NCBI GenBank assembly: GCA_964028335.1
Contig: OZ034804.1
Span: 39,175,574-39,239,573, forward strand
DNA length: 64,000 bases
From: Altica lythri
Taxonomy: Eukaryota; Arthropoda; Insecta; Coleoptera; Chrysomelidae
Reading direction: 5' to 3'
Numbering within the stretch: the first letter of the stretch is position 1; every line of letters starts with the position of its first letter. Position numbers and translations under genes: made by a program. This document shows positions 9,235 through 20,617 of the stretch, in pieces. Below the pieces are notes generated by a model. It was not told the DNA's origin. It saw nothing but the letters and a program-made list of their open reading frames with translations, and searched no databases.

Positions 9235-10713
9235 TCAAAAACTATGACTACTACTAACTCTACTACTACTACTACTACTATCGCTACTAGTATCACTACT
9301 ACTATTATAATTATTTCTGTTATTACCTTCCCGTTTACTACTACTACCAGCACTACTTTCATCACTACTACTATCAATGCTACTATCACTATTATTATTA
9401 CCGCTACTATCACTACTACTATCGGTAATACTTATATTACCATAATTAATATTTTTTGTATATTTATATTGACCATCATCATAGGTACTCATACTACTGC
9501 TACTACTCTCGTTGTCAGTGGGTTTTAGTTGCAATTTATTTTCATAATAAAATGACGGTAACCTGTTTAAATAAAAAGGGTTAGTGGGTTTTGGTTTCTT
9601 TCTATATTTATATCTGCCACTACTATCACTATCAGGATCAGTAATACTTATATTATCATTGTAGCTACTACTCTCGCTGTTAGTAGGTTTTAGTTGCAAT
9701 TTATTTTCATAATAAAATGACGGTAACCTGTTTAAATAAAATTGATTAGTGGGTTTTGGTTCCTGTTTACTGTTACTGCTACTATCACCACTACTATCAG
9801 TAATGCTTATAGTATCATAATCAGTACTGCTACTACTTTCGCTGTAAGTATGTTTTAGTTGCTGTTCATTTTTATAATAAACAGGCGGTAACCTGTTTAA
9901 ATAAAAAGGATTAGTAGGTTTTGGTACTTGTTTGTATTCATTATAAAAAGGCGGTAAATAAAATGGATAAGTATTTAAACGTTGCTTTTGACATTTATAA
10001 TAGAAAGGCAGCAACCTGCGTGAAAAAAGTGGTATATTATCTGTCTCTTGATTTTTACCCTTACTTTTAAGTTCTTTTTTTTCTTTTATATGTATTCTTT
10101 TTGCTTCTCTCTCTCTTTTTCCTTCTTTGTTTTTCTCTCTACCTATTTCTTTATCTTTATCTCTTTTTTGTTCTTTAACATTATAATTTTTGTTTTCTTC
10201 TTTTTTATTTTCTTTTACATTATAATTTTTGTTTTCTTTTCTGTTGTCTTCTTTGTTATTTTCTTTTTTTGTTGTCTTTCCCTTTCCATTACTCTTTTTC
10301 TTTTCTTCTTCAGCTGTTGTTTTTACTTTTTCTTTTTCTGTATGTTTTTGTAGATTTGAGTATTCACCTTGTGCCTTTTCGTTTTTATTTATTGGTTTAG
10401 GTTTTCTGTTAGTATTTTTATTAACACTATTACTTATACTTTGTTTATATCCTGAAGAATATTTGTTATCGTGTTCTTCTTTGACGGTTTTCTTTTTTGA
10501 GTTGCCTTTATCGCTTTCTTGTTTAGTATGTGTGTTATCCAAATTTGGTCGTGCGTCTTTGCAATTACTAAATGGTAATATGGTCCTTTTGATGTCTTTG
10601 TCTAGTTTCTTATGGCATTCAAAAAGACATTTATTGTTGTAAATTTTTCCGTCAGATCCACATACAAGTTCGTATTTCTTGGAACAAATGCAACTATTCT
10701 TGACTGGAATCAC
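9235..10713 (-). CDS. Secreted-type Kazal-domain protein with Lys-rich linker and Ser-rich tandem repeats (last exon)
   Basis: The exon starts at 10713 directly after an acceptor (TTTTACATAG) in phase 0; the exon with start codon and signal peptide was not found. Residues about 8-50 form an atypical Kazal domain with six Cys: CICSKKYELVCGSDGKIYNN, then CLFECHKK and a final Cys about 20 residues on. Kazal domains inhibit serine proteases. Residues about 55-235 are very Lys/Glu/Asn-rich and probably disordered. From about 235 to 440 three to four units of about 55 residues repeat the core KPTNPFYLNRLPSFYYENK followed by a Ser/Asp stretch with NISITD. The C-terminus is nearly pure Ser. The fusion suggests an extracellular matrix, glue or coat protein; that is inference. 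The paralogue at 55668-59634 shares the Kazal domain and intron phase. Confidence 0.72.
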   Translation of the reverse strand: MIPVKNSCICSKKYELVCGSDGKIYNNKCLFECHKKLDKDIKRTILPFSNCKDARPNLDNTHTKQESDKGNSKKKTVKEEHDNKYSSGYKQSISNSVNKNTNRKPKPINKNEKAQGEYSNLQKHTEKEKVKTTAEEEKKKSNGKGKTTKKENNKEDNRKENKNYNVKENKKEENKNYNVKEQKRDKDKEIGREKNKEGKREREAKRIHIKEKKELKSKGKNQETDNIPLFSRRLLPFYYKCQKQRLNTYPFYLPPFYNEYKQVPKPTNPFYLNRLPPVYYKNEQQLKHTYSESSSSTDYDTISITDSSGDSSSNSKQEPKPTNQFYLNRLPSFYYENKLQLKPTNSESSSYNDNISITDPDSDSSGRYKYRKKPKPTNPFYLNRLPSFYYENKLQLKPTDNESSSSSMSTYDDGQYKYTKNINYGNISITDSSSDSSGNNNSDSSIDSSSDESSAGSSSKREGNNRNNYNSSSDTSSDSSSSSSRVSSSHSF

Positions 10714-11379
10714 CTATGTAAAAGTAGTATAATTAGAATAAAAAAGGTGCATGTAATATTTTTTTATACTATAATACAATCAAGTGTAATTAACGATGTT
10801 AAAGTAAAGTGCAAATTGACAATTCTCAGGCCAAAAGAAGTATAGTAACAATTTAAATCTATATTTAAACCTTTAACACATGATAATTATCTCGAAAACT
10901 ATCTACGAGTATATTTGTTTAATGCATGTTTATGTTCGGAAGCTTTATTTCAGAGAATAAACAATTTTAATGAAAAACTCTGTGACAAGAATGCACTAAA
11001 ATCTGTTTTGCGTTTTTCTAAGCAGAGTAAATTATATTAGTCTAGTTTAAATCATTATATATTAATCAACCAGCTGGGTATGGAATAGATTCATATTTAT
11101 AAAATCAAAATGTGGATAGCCTTCAACATGTAAAATGTATTATTAAACAAGCATCAAAGTATGAAAACTTCTTATATTTTATCGGTACTATTTAAGAAAC
11201 AACAACAAAACAGCGCCGAACAAAACAGCGACGAGACAACAGTGCCAGATTTTTTTCACATTAAAGTTTGCCATACAAATAGGACATCCTGCATATATTA
11301 CTTTAAACGAAAAAAACCTACACCCACTAAAAAAATCCACAGATAATAATAAAGAAGAGAATAGTTATTTATGATATGA
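10714..11379. other. Intron/intergenic AT-rich stretch
   Basis: It would lie in the intron or upstream region of the Kazal gene on the minus strand. A cluster of cagcg/cagtg words at 11205-11246 is the inverse of similar words at 11906-12006 and 13740-13806, suggesting ends of one old element. Confidence 0.45.
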
Positions 11380-11751
11380 GTGTTAAAAGTGACGTTTTAT
11401 TTTGTAAGTGAAAAAGTTTGTGAAATGAGCGGAGCGAATTGAACAATTCCACGAACAAAATAAAATCACTTTTAACACAAATACCATACAATGTTTTTTG
11501 TACAACTGTCATTAAAAGTGACACTTTTAATGATAGCAAACAATGTTAAAAACGATTGTTTACATAGCAGCGTGTTAAAAATACTTTTAACACGTTGCCA
11601 TGTAAACAAGTTTACTTTTAACACGGTTTAGTTTACTTTTAACACGGTTTGGTTCATTGTCATTGAAAATTCGCGCGTTTCATTATCAAAATAGGGAAGT
11701 TGTACAAAAAACATTGTATGGTATTTGTGTTGAAAGTGAGGTTTTATTTTG
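11380..11751. repeat. Palindrome cluster E3
   Basis: A long palindrome at 11380-11478 has arms gtgttaaaagtgacgtttta and their complement around an AAATGAGCGGAGCGAATT centre. Short palindromes with the same arm word are at 11511-11531 (attaaaagtg-a-cacttttaat) and 11571-11594 (cgtgttaaaa-atac-ttttaacacg). A 53-bp inverted repeat (11455-11507 against 11699-11751) encloses the short ones. This matches the long-plus-short palindrome plan seen elsewhere in the window, but with extra copies of the arm. Confidence 0.6.
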
Positions 11752-12006
11752 TGAGTGAAAACGTTTGTGCTTTTAATGAGAGTTGTACAAAAAGTATTTT
11801 TTAATCCCTTTTGAAATGTTTCTTATGAGCTAAATATCAGAATATTTAGAATTTTAAGCAATGAAAATTATTTTTTAAATTCATAGCGTTAATGTAAAAA
11901 TAATATGGCGCTGTTTTGTCCCGTCACTGTTATGTGCTGCCCTGTTTTGGGTCGGCGCTGTTTTGGACCTGCGCTGTTTCGGTGGCGCTCTTATGACCGC
12001 GCTCTT

Positions 12007-13739
12007 CTGGATCTGGATCTGGAAATTTGGGAGGGGCGAGCTAGTGCTCAGCCAGCACAGAGGCCACATATGTGCATCCTCCCGTATGTAGGGATATCCT
12101 CACCTCAGGCTGTCACCAGGCCTAGTGATTTAAAATAGGTGATAAAGCTCCCAAGGGGGATATCCCTGACATCGGCTGGTGTAAGCCAATACTCGCCCAA
12201 CACGGATCTTCTGATTTCAGAAAAAGCAGAGCAGTCATACATAATGTGTTCTACTGTTTCCTCTTCTTGTTCGCAGCCTTTGCATAGCGGCGATTCTGTT
12301 AATTTCATCCGAAAGAGATGTTGTCGCAATTGGCAGTGACCTATCAAGATTCCCACAGCTGTTCGGAGATTTTGTCTGGTCAATGCCTTAAATTTCTTTG
12401 CTGTTTCCTCGCCAGGGTGAGGTAATAACTCTCTGGCCAGTCTACAGTTCGTAGTTTCATCCCAGCACTGTATAAATTCTTGGTGAGAGTGCTGTTTGAT
12501 AAGGTCCACGACTGCGGACAATGTTAGCTTGGTAGATGGCCGAGGGCTAACATATTTGTAGCCCGCAGCCCTCCTTGCTAAATTGTTCGCAATGCGGTTG
12601 CCTTTAGAGTTCCCATGTCCATTGATCCAGCTGAGAGTGACCACGTTATTCTGGCTGGCCTCAGTTAGAGATTGGTGACATTCTAGTACTGAACTTAAAG
12701 TGAAACGTGGTCTATTCAAGGTCAGTAGTGCTTGTCGGCAGTCTGTGTATATATTTATATTCGTGCCTGTGATGTTCCTATTGATTAATTCTTTTGCAGC
12801 TATGGTTATGCCTGTGAGTTCTGACTGAACCACACTTGACAAGCCATCCATAGCCCATTTTATTTTTAGGCTTAAGGATCTAGAGTAAATTCCACATCCC
12901 ACACCTTGCTTTGTTTTTTATCCATCCGTATATACGCTCAGAGCGTTCACTACGTTGGGGTCTGCTGTCTTGTTTGTTAATATTTTGTAGGGTTTGTCAA
13001 AGACAAATCTTGGTGCGACGGCATCCGTGTCTGCCTGTAAGAGTGGTATCACTTTTATCGATTCCCTTCACAGACTGTCCCTATGGGTTCCAGTCCCTAC
13101 AGTGGGTTCGATACCAACCGTGCGAAAGCGTACCATGGTCATCAATGTGACGTCCTTAACAAATATATCAAGGGGGGTGAGACCGAGTATGACTTTCATT
13201 GCGCTGGTCGGTGTGCTTCGCATGGCTCCTGTTACGAGAAGGCATGCTGATCTTTGAATTTGGTTTAATTTTTTGATAGCTGTCGTTTGTTTCACTTTAG
13301 GCCAACACACAACAGCACCATATGTTAGCATAGGTCTTATGATTGCCGTGTAGATCCACATGGTGACCTTGGGGGATAATCCCCAAATCTGTCCTATGGT
13401 TCGGCGGCATTGCTCATAAGATATAAATGCTTTTTTAACTCTGCTTTCTATGTTTGAGTTCCACGTCAGCTTGCTGTCAAGGATAACGCCTAAGTATTTC
13501 ACTTCTGTAGCAAAGCTTAATTTAACGTTGAAAAGACTGGGTGCGTTTAAGCCCCTAGGTTTCTTTTTCTTCCTGAAGAGAACCATTTCTGTCTTTTTGG
13601 GGTTAATAGACAGCGATTGCTCTTTACACCATGTCTCTAAAGTTCTGAAAGCCACTTGCATTCTGTCGCAAAGGGTGCTTTTAAACTTTCCTGTTGGCAG
13701 AATTACAATGTCGTCTGCGTAGGCTACTGTATAGATTTT
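12007..13739 (-). mobile_element. 5'-truncated I/R1-type non-LTR retrotransposon with 12-bp target duplication
   Basis: GACCGCGCTCTT is present at 11995-12006 and again at 13740-13751, an exact 12-bp target-site duplication. Between them lies the 3' part of a LINE on the minus strand: RT end, RNase H and Cys motif. The 3' end carries a short ccagat-repeat tail (12007-12022) instead of poly(A), as seen in I/R1-type elements. The target itself is a stretch of degenerate gcgctcttatgaccg words running 11906-12006 and 13740-13806. Confidence 0.85.
12105..13739 (-). pseudogene. LINE ORF2 remnant: RT C-terminus, RNase H, Cys motif
   Basis: Reading on the minus strand from 13739: the RT catalytic motif (VAYADDIVIL, about 13695-13735), thumb region (LSINPKKTEMVLF; VKYLGVILDSKLTWN), then after a frame change near 13068 and another before 12902, an RNase H domain (YTDCRQALLTL; LSWINGHGNSKGNRIAN) and a C-terminal Cys motif (CKGCEQEEETVEHIMYDC). 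The 5' end is lost at the insertion boundary. At least one frameshift separates RT and RNase H, so it is dead. The RNase H after RT points to the I/R1 side of LINEs rather than Jockey. Confidence 0.85.
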
Positions 13740-13806
13740 GACCGCGCTCTTATGATCGAGCTCTTATAACCGCACTTTTATGACCGTGCTGTTTTGTCCC
13801 ATCCCG

Positions 13807-14078
13807 AAGATAATATGACTTAAAAATTGCCAAACAGAGGTACCTATCCATTTCATTCGTTTCCAAATAATCAAACGGAGAAAGTGCAAAGTGATCTGTC
13901 TTAATCAGTCCAAACATATTATTTATTTCAGAGGACCAAAAGGTTTATGCTCTGTTCTATCTGTAAGTTATAAAGCGGTTGTGTTAATATATTTACCCAT
14001 AAGTAAATTGCGTATTTTTTAACCTATATCTCTGTCAGTAAGTGTCAAATTATTGAGCAGTTGTGTTATATTTTCATT
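13807..14078. other. AT-rich stretch without recognised genes
   Basis: No ORF or repeat that I can support. Confidence 0.5.
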
Positions 14079-14423
14079 TACTCCACTAGTGGAGTAAGTA
14101 AACAGAAACCTGAATTATGCACTGAATTAAAACTTGACATTGGTTAGATAACTGAACTAGTAATTTTGGTTACCATTTGACACTTCTCAGGCAAAAATAA
14201 AATATTTTTGACAACTTATGCCAAAATTTAGATTTTATGTTTGTTATTTTTAGTTGTATACAAAACCATTTGGTAAGTCGTGGGTAAAGCATAGTACTTC
14301 ACTAGAGGAACAAATTGCATATTTAGCTCGTTTCTTTAGCTCATTCGCTCGCAAGCTCGCTAATGGGCCAAACACACTCGCTGTAATATGCAATTTACTC
14401 AACTCGTAAAGTAATATACTATT
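14079..14423 (-). repeat. Palindrome pair E4
   Basis: An 18-bp perfect palindrome tactccactagtggagta at 14079-14096 is followed by a long palindrome at 14290-14423 with arms catagtacttcactagagg and ctcgtaaagtaatatacta, inner arms aaattgcatatt/aatatgcaattt and a GC-rich centre (cattcgctcgcaagctcgc). The word t(c/t)cactag is common to both. Only about 190 bp separate them, so if this is an element it has lost almost all of its interior. Confidence 0.4.
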
Positions 14424-15671
14424 ACCGTATAGTAAACAAGGAAGCAGGCATTTCTCATACACTGATGTAACGTCTAACAAAATGACTTTTATCACTGACT
14501 TAGTAACGAAAATGGTATTTTAACCATTAACAATTTGCTGTATTTGTCAAATCCATAATAGTGCGACTTTTACTTGTTCGAAAAAATACATTTTCTTGTC
14601 ATTTAAAATATTATTTGTTTAGACTGATTGGAGTCAAAAGTATTACAAAAAAACAGTAAGAAAATATTAGTTGTCTCCTTTAATAAACTATGCAGTGTTT
14701 GTAACCTTCCGTGTATAGTAATACAGTCGCCTTCTTACATTTTAAATGTAACTAATATTTTGGCTTAAATGACTATGATAAATAGTGTAACTGTAATTAT
14801 TGTCAACATAGGAAAGATAATAAATAAAAAAAAATATTATCACTATGACAGACACTAAGGGTTTGAAATAACTAAAATATGATTGACTCAATTTTAATTA
14901 GAGGTAAAAAGGTCTTTTCCTGTACGAACACTCCTCTTGCCAAAGCTAACATAGAAAGCTTCGCTTTAAAAACTTAGATTTATTATAAATAAATTCGGAT
15001 AAATAAAAAAATTTGGGATTATTTATCTATAGGTAATGTAACAATCACACGCTTTATTTGCCCACAAACTCCGATATGTAAAGAAAACCAAATTAACAGA
15101 TGAAATACGAGCTTTGACCAGATTTATCAATTCTAATATAGTGCTAATTACCAAGAGTTAAGCATATTCTGGAGTAAGATTATTGGAAAACGTGAAGCAA
15201 GAAAATTGGAATTTATTATTATACATTTAGTTAAATTGGTTTATAGATAAATACGTTTTGTTTTCCGTAGGCTACGGAAAAACCATTTCCAACACAAAAG
15301 TAGAAGCAAAAAATGATCAAATAGGCTTTTTTGTCTTTGGGTTTAGTAATTTTACTGAGTTTTGACTGATACAATGAGTTTTGTTGCTTTTGTGTAATAT
15401 ATTTTTTAAGTGTTTTTTACAAAATTAAAATTAGGAAATATTCGTTTATTAGTTTAAATCATGTTTAATTGATTTCAAAACTGCAATTTTATCGTGTGAG
15501 TAAATTCTTGCAGTTCGGTTATTGTTTACTAAACTATATTAGTTACATTTGGTAAACGGTTTTAAAATTATCTGGAAAAAAATCTTTACAAGAATATAAT
15601 ATTTGTAATATGAAAAATTAAGTAAAAAAAGACAACACAGATTAACACTCATGTAAAAAAATGAAATATTA
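14424..15671. other. AT-rich stretch without recognised genes
   Basis: Open frames here are short and low complexity. A small palindrome-like word near 15265-15280 (ttccgtaggctacggaa) is the only structure noted. Confidence 0.5.
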
Positions 15672-16982
15672 AGGAATGTGCCAGAAAAAAAGAGTGCCAC
15701 ACAAAAATACCTATATCTTTTGAACCACTGGACAGATTTCAAAAAGTAAACCCATTTTAGAAAGGTATATTTTCAGAAATATTTAATTTAATTACAAAAG
15801 GCAACTAAAATTAATCTTTACCAAATTTGATGATTTTTTCTGGAATGCCCTTCATCCTGGCTTTTATGGTGGTTTCTGGTTTCACGTATTTTCTGGAAAG
15901 CTGTTTTCCACTTTTTTTTAAGTTCCTTAGCTGTTTTTGCTGATTTCTTTGTCTTCTTTAGCTCTCTTTTCACTAAAGCCCAATACCTTTCAATTGGTCT
16001 TAGTTCTGGGCAGTTTGGTGAATTGGCCTCTTTTGGCACCAAAACAACCCCAATAGCTTCCTTCATACCATTCCTTGGTGTCCTTGCTATAGTGACATGA
16101 AGCTATGTCCGGCCAGAAGAATGCTGAGACACTGTGCTTTCTTAAGAATGGTGAAAGTCGTTTCTCCAAACATTCTTCGATGTATATTTTTGAGTTTATA
16201 CTGCCTTGGCTGATGAAAATTTCGCTTCTTTTACCACAAGAGCAAATTGCTTGCCAAACCAGGAATTTCTTAGGAAATTTTGTTTGTTTTTTTACTCTAT
16301 ACTGTTCGTCAACATTCCCGCGATGGTCTGCGGTATAAAATTCCAGACCAGGAAGCTGCAAGAAATCCGCAAGAACGTAGGTCTTATCGTCCATCACGCA
16401 ACAGGAATATTTTTGAAAAAAATCTGCTATCAACTTCTTTGCTCTGGTTTTTGCTTCTTTGTTCTTCACAGCATTTCTGTCTGGAACTTTTGGCACTTTG
16501 TATGACTTCAGTCCACTATCTGCCTTGATTCTTTGAATAGTTGAACTTGATTTACCCACTTTTTGGACCACTTTCCGTATTGAGATGTTTGGATTCTTCC
16601 GAAAAAGGTTGATGGCCGCCTTCGCTTTTTCGGGCTATGGAACCCTTTTTTTCTTTCACTTTCTTCTCTTCGGTGGATTGTGGGGTCTTCCTTGAACCGT
16701 TTGATAACTTTTGAGACCGTTTTCCGATGAACTTTAGCCTCCACGGCAATTTTTTTGAAGCTCCAATTCGAATTTGCTTGGAAACGTTTAATAATTAATT
16801 TGTGAGTTTCCACTTGGCTTCAAATATTGCGACTAAGAACAAAAATATGTATTATGAAAGTAACTGTTTCATGTGTTTCTCACATCGATATCAAAGCCTA
16901 CTACAGTTGGGGTTTTTTATTCTATCAATTGGTTTGGAAGATATAGGTATTTTTTGTGTGGCTTTTTTTTTTCTTGCACCCT
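15672..16982 (-). mobile_element. IS630-Tc1-mariner element with ITmDD37E-like motifs
   Basis: Terminal inverted repeats of about 45 bp are visible (left starts AGGAATGTGCCAGAAAA, right complement starts AGGGTGCAAGAAAA, both continuing CCACACAAAAA and TACCTATATCTT). A TA dinucleotide flanks each end (15670-15671, 16983-16984), the superfamily's target duplication. It encodes one decayed transposase. Confidence 0.85.
15818..16813 (-). pseudogene. Tc1/mariner-type transposase, frameshifted
   Basis: Three consecutive frames together cover a transposase of about 330 residues. The first (16813-16508) has the paired helix-turn-helix region (WSFKKIAVEAKVHRKTVSKV). The second (16571-15990) holds the second HTH (SSTIQRIKADSGL) and the nuclease: first Asp in VMDDKTYV, second in FFWPDIASCHYS. 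The third (16066-15818) has the catalytic Glu in PELRPIERYW. The spacing from second Asp to Glu is about 37-39 residues depending on how the frame break near 16070 is resolved, matching the ITmDD37E group best. At least two frameshifts make it inactive. Confidence 0.85.
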
Positions 16983-16984
16983 TA

Positions 16985-18226
16985 GTACCTACTTAGCTTA
17001 TAGTTATGCATAGTTTGTTATAATTTATTAAAATAGTCAAGAGTAGACATTTATTTGGCTGTGGGCTGTGTTCGTTTAGATTCAATGATTGTTAGATGGC
17101 TTTATTAGTTGCGGTACCAAAATATAAATAAAAAAATATTTCTTATTGATTATAAAAAAAAGTATTTTAAAAATGAATATTGCACACAATGCAAGTACAA
17201 TACTAACAGTGGATTATGATCCTACGAAGCATTGAAAAGCTTCACACACAACAGCATACTATCGCAACCTAGGATAACATATATTTTACAAAATTAAAAG
17301 GACCAAACTATATGATATTTCTTTATGTATTGTAAGATACATTATTATACCAACACAGGATCACGTCAAACTGGAATTGCGCAACCAAATTTAATAAAGG
17401 TTATTGGCCAAAATTGTAAAAGATGAAAAATTGGAATATTAATTACCTGCAGGGGTTAATAATTGAGCAGATTTATGTTTCTATGCTTAATACCTGTGAT
17501 GATTAATAGCCTTCGTGTGTAATTGTTAAAACTATGATTGTGATTAATTTTTCATTAAAGATAAACATAAAGACCTATCGGAAGAAAAGTTTTTTGTCTA
17601 CCTCTGCAAATATTAATGTAGTTTATGTTAAAATTTCTACATTTACCATCGATTTGGGTTAAAACAAATAAATATTTTATATAAACCCGTACATAATATA
17701 GAAAATATATTTGTCGAGTCGATTTGTACCCTATTTTTTTTGTTCCCCAAATGTGTGAATGTTGATTAGAAGCGTACAAGAGTAGAAGTATGGCGTTCGA
17801 TATGTACTGACTTTAAATAGATGCAAAATGTTTAAACCGTATTTATATTAATTACAAATAAATTCTGGGTACATTTTTACACAACAATTAATAGCATAGG
17901 GACACTCTACTTCCCAAAAAAAAATTGGGTTTAAATAGTCATTGCAATATTTGTTGCTTTGGTTTTTTAATTTAATTTAATAATTTAATTTTTGGCTAAG
18001 GATACAACAATAACTTTTAATTACTTTTCGATGTTAATATCCACTTAACAGCAAACAAGTACGAAAATTAAACAAAAAAGAGATCTACATGGATTTTGTT
18101 TTGTGAGGTACAATACTTCTGCCTATAAATTGTTAGTTGATATGTAAACAGTTTGTGCTTTAGGGTACCAAGTATTCGAGCACTCTTCCATATTTAACAG
18201 ATTTGGATCCCTCCCACTTTAATGCC
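16985..18226. other. AT-rich stretch without recognised genes
   Basis: No credible ORF. A 74-codon minus-strand frame at 17555-17779 has no recognisable feature. Confidence 0.5.
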
Positions 18227-18440
18227 TTTTTAGAAAGTTTTTATATTTTCGCCGTGTTCTTTGTCTCTTTGTCCTTATCTCTGTCATTCCGTGGAATTTT
18301 GTAATCGAATTTAAACCTATTTCTCGACTACCTAGAGCTCTGAAATTTCCAGGATAGCTAAGAACTGGATGACAATGCATGTTTCAAATGTTTTTAGGCA
18401 TATACATAGATTTCGAAATTTATACTGAATTGTTATTGAA
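18227..18440 (-). repeat. Dispersed repeat family, copy 1
   Basis: Reverse complement of 34504-34702 over about 200 bp (shared words include ccacggaatgacac, aaatttcagagctctaggtag and gcatatacatagatttcgaaa or their complements/variants). Divergence is a few percent. The family identity is not recognised; it could be a non-autonomous Helitron or SINE-like sequence. Confidence 0.75.
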
Positions 18441-19292
18441 TATGATTTAAGTTGTGTATAGATATAATCATTTTAAAAGTTTTGACATAAGTTGTTCTTA
18501 TCTCATTTGGATAAGCGTCGAATTGTGACAGTTCTGTTATGTTATCATAATGGGATCGATTACGCGAGAGAGAATTTTTTTTGTTTTTTTTTTGTTCTAC
18601 ATGTGAAAACTGTGATTATTATTTTAACTGTAAATAAAATAAACTAATTTGGAAAGTTTTTTTAGACTGTACTGTGGACTACGCCGTAATCTCGGTAAAG
18701 CGCTATTTGTCAAGGGACAGGTTGCGCTTAGTAATAAATTAAAATAATTTAGTAATAGTAATATGTCTTATAAATCAGCAAAAAAAACTTTCTACTATAA
18801 AAAGTTATTTTTATAAATTCTGTTTATTTTAAACCGATACAACTTTTGAAATGTCTCTTTCAATGAAAAGATGAGATAGAAATAATGAAAGTCTGGTTTG
18901 AAGAGCAAGGAAAATACTTATTTAATGTTCCATTAAAGCAAACATAATCTTAAATGATAAAATATTTCTGCGTTTAAATTTTGTTTTAAGATTTTTTAAA
19001 TATGTCCTTGTATACAGAAAACTAATTAATTAAATCAAACCCTTACTAATTAAAGTACCTATATTAATTTTTATGATTGGACTGCACATTAATTTAAAAT
19101 TTTATTTCTAAACTTAATATCCTTTAATTAATTAATATACGTGTTTCAAGATTTCTATTACCAGATACTATCGAAAATTTAAAACGTGAGGAATTTTAAT
19201 TTATATTGGATTATTTGTTATAAGGATTATGCAAAATCATAAAACACAAAGGTCGCTGTCAATCAAACTACAGGACATTCCCGCCACATTTA
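18441..19292. other. AT-rich stretch without recognised genes
   Basis: Nothing supportable beyond poly-A/T runs. Confidence 0.5.
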
Positions 19293-19826
19293 GAGTATAG
19301 TGTGTATCTAGTAGGAAAAGCGATACATTACCGGACGATAATGTAAATTGTTGGCCGAGGCGTTTAGCCGAGGCCAACAAACATTGAGAGTCCGGGAATG
19401 TGCTTTTAATACGAGATACACATACTATTTTTTCTGAAATCGCATTAAATATAATCGTAAACTAAGAAAGTTTTATATATGCATAACTGTTTTTGATTAT
19501 CATCGTATTTTCTGTGAAACCGTTTCGTTGACATTGTTTGTTAATCATTGTTTATTAGTGTCACAAAAGTGTCAGTTCGGTTAGTTACATATTGCTTATA
19601 TTTTTTTAAATTATATTTAAAATGGACAGTGACGATGATGTCCAGAGGTGCAAAACGCCTCCAGAGTGACTAAACACTGCTACTAATGTGGTTTTAAATT
19701 AATTGCCAAATAAAATCAAGGCGCAAAATATGAATTTGCTTATAAACGTCTTATGGATCATTCCCGTACACAGGTACGGAAAAGTGATTCCCGTACAGTA
19801 CGGAAAAGTTCGTTGCCCAGCAACGG
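19293..19826 (+). mobile_element. Palindrome-bounded element E5 with tyrosine recombinase N-terminal remnant
   Basis: The long palindrome at 19293-19427 has nested arms (agtatagtgtgtatct / agatacacatacta; cattaccggac / gtccgggaatg; gttggcc / ggccaac). The short palindromes are at 19760-19781 (ttcccgtac-acag-gtacggaaa) and 19788-19808 (ttcccgtac-a-gtacggaaa), followed by gttgcccagcaac. The word cattcccg is at both ends. Between them, on the same strand as in the autonomous copy at 59836-61610, is the start of a recombinase ORF (separate entry). The order long palindrome, ATG, short palindrome is identical to the coding element, so this looks like a deletion derivative. Confidence 0.65.
19622..19758 (+). 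pseudogene. Crypton-type tyrosine recombinase N-terminal remnant
   Basis: The ATG at 19622 opens MDSDDDVQRCKTPPE before a stop; the recombinase at 60279 opens MSDSEPNCTPPD, a clear resemblance in an acidic start followed by C-TPP. After frame changes, 19722-19758 reads GAKYEFAYKRLMD, matching YNHAYERFLTW of the other copy (the SAM-like core-binding region). The rest of the gene is missing; the short palindrome begins immediately after. Confidence 0.6.
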
Positions 19827-20342
19827 ACTAAAATACAAGAATAGTGTATTTTGCGGCTCGAATTTGATCCGAGAAACTAGACATTTCTAAGCGATTTCAG
19901 AACAAATTATTAATTGTAACGAAATTGTTAAAAAAATTATTAGTACCTATACTCACATTACAGAAAACTGAAAATCCAGAAACCACTAAAAAGACATACA
20001 AATATGTTATACAATGCATTATTAGTACCGACACTTAGGTCCTAAATACAAAACATTAAGAGTAAATATATATTTAACTAATTTATTGGATTATTAAATT
20101 AAATTAATAATTATAATAACATTAAATAATAATGCCCACATGAAATACAACAATTAAATAGACATTAATTCTGACTAATAAATATTCCCACGGATTGGAC
20201 ATGAATTATGAGAAAAATTTAAAAACAAGCTTACACAATTGCCGATTTTTATTTTGTAGAAAAATATTTTTAATAGTTTAATTAAACTTTAATTATGTTG
20301 AATTGATTTAGCCGATACTTGCTATAGATCCATAATATTAAA
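19827..20342. other. AT-rich stretch without recognised genes
   Basis: Nothing recognised. Confidence 0.5.
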
Positions 20343-20617
20343 TCTATACTAATATTATAAAACTGAAGAGTTTGTTTGTTTGAACGCGCTAATCTCAGGA
20401 ACTACTGGTTCAAATTAAAAAATTCTTTTTGTGTTAAATAGACCATTTATCGGGAAAGGCTTTAGGCTATATAACATCACGATGCAACTATTAGGAGCGA
20501 AAAAGTAATGGAAAATGTGAAAAAAAAAACAGAAAATTATTGATCCTTGAGGGGTTCCATTGCGTGCGCTGCGAAAACGGTTCAAGATACCAAATATATA
20601 TAAACATATTGAGATGA

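Noticed and set aside
9214..9528. Plus-strand Thr/Ile-rich frame of 104 codons
   Set aside because: Shadow of the minus-strand Ser-rich Kazal exon.
10048..10642. Plus-strand Phe/Leu-rich 'membrane protein' frames
   Set aside because: Antisense shadow of the Lys/Glu/Asn-rich part of the Kazal exon.
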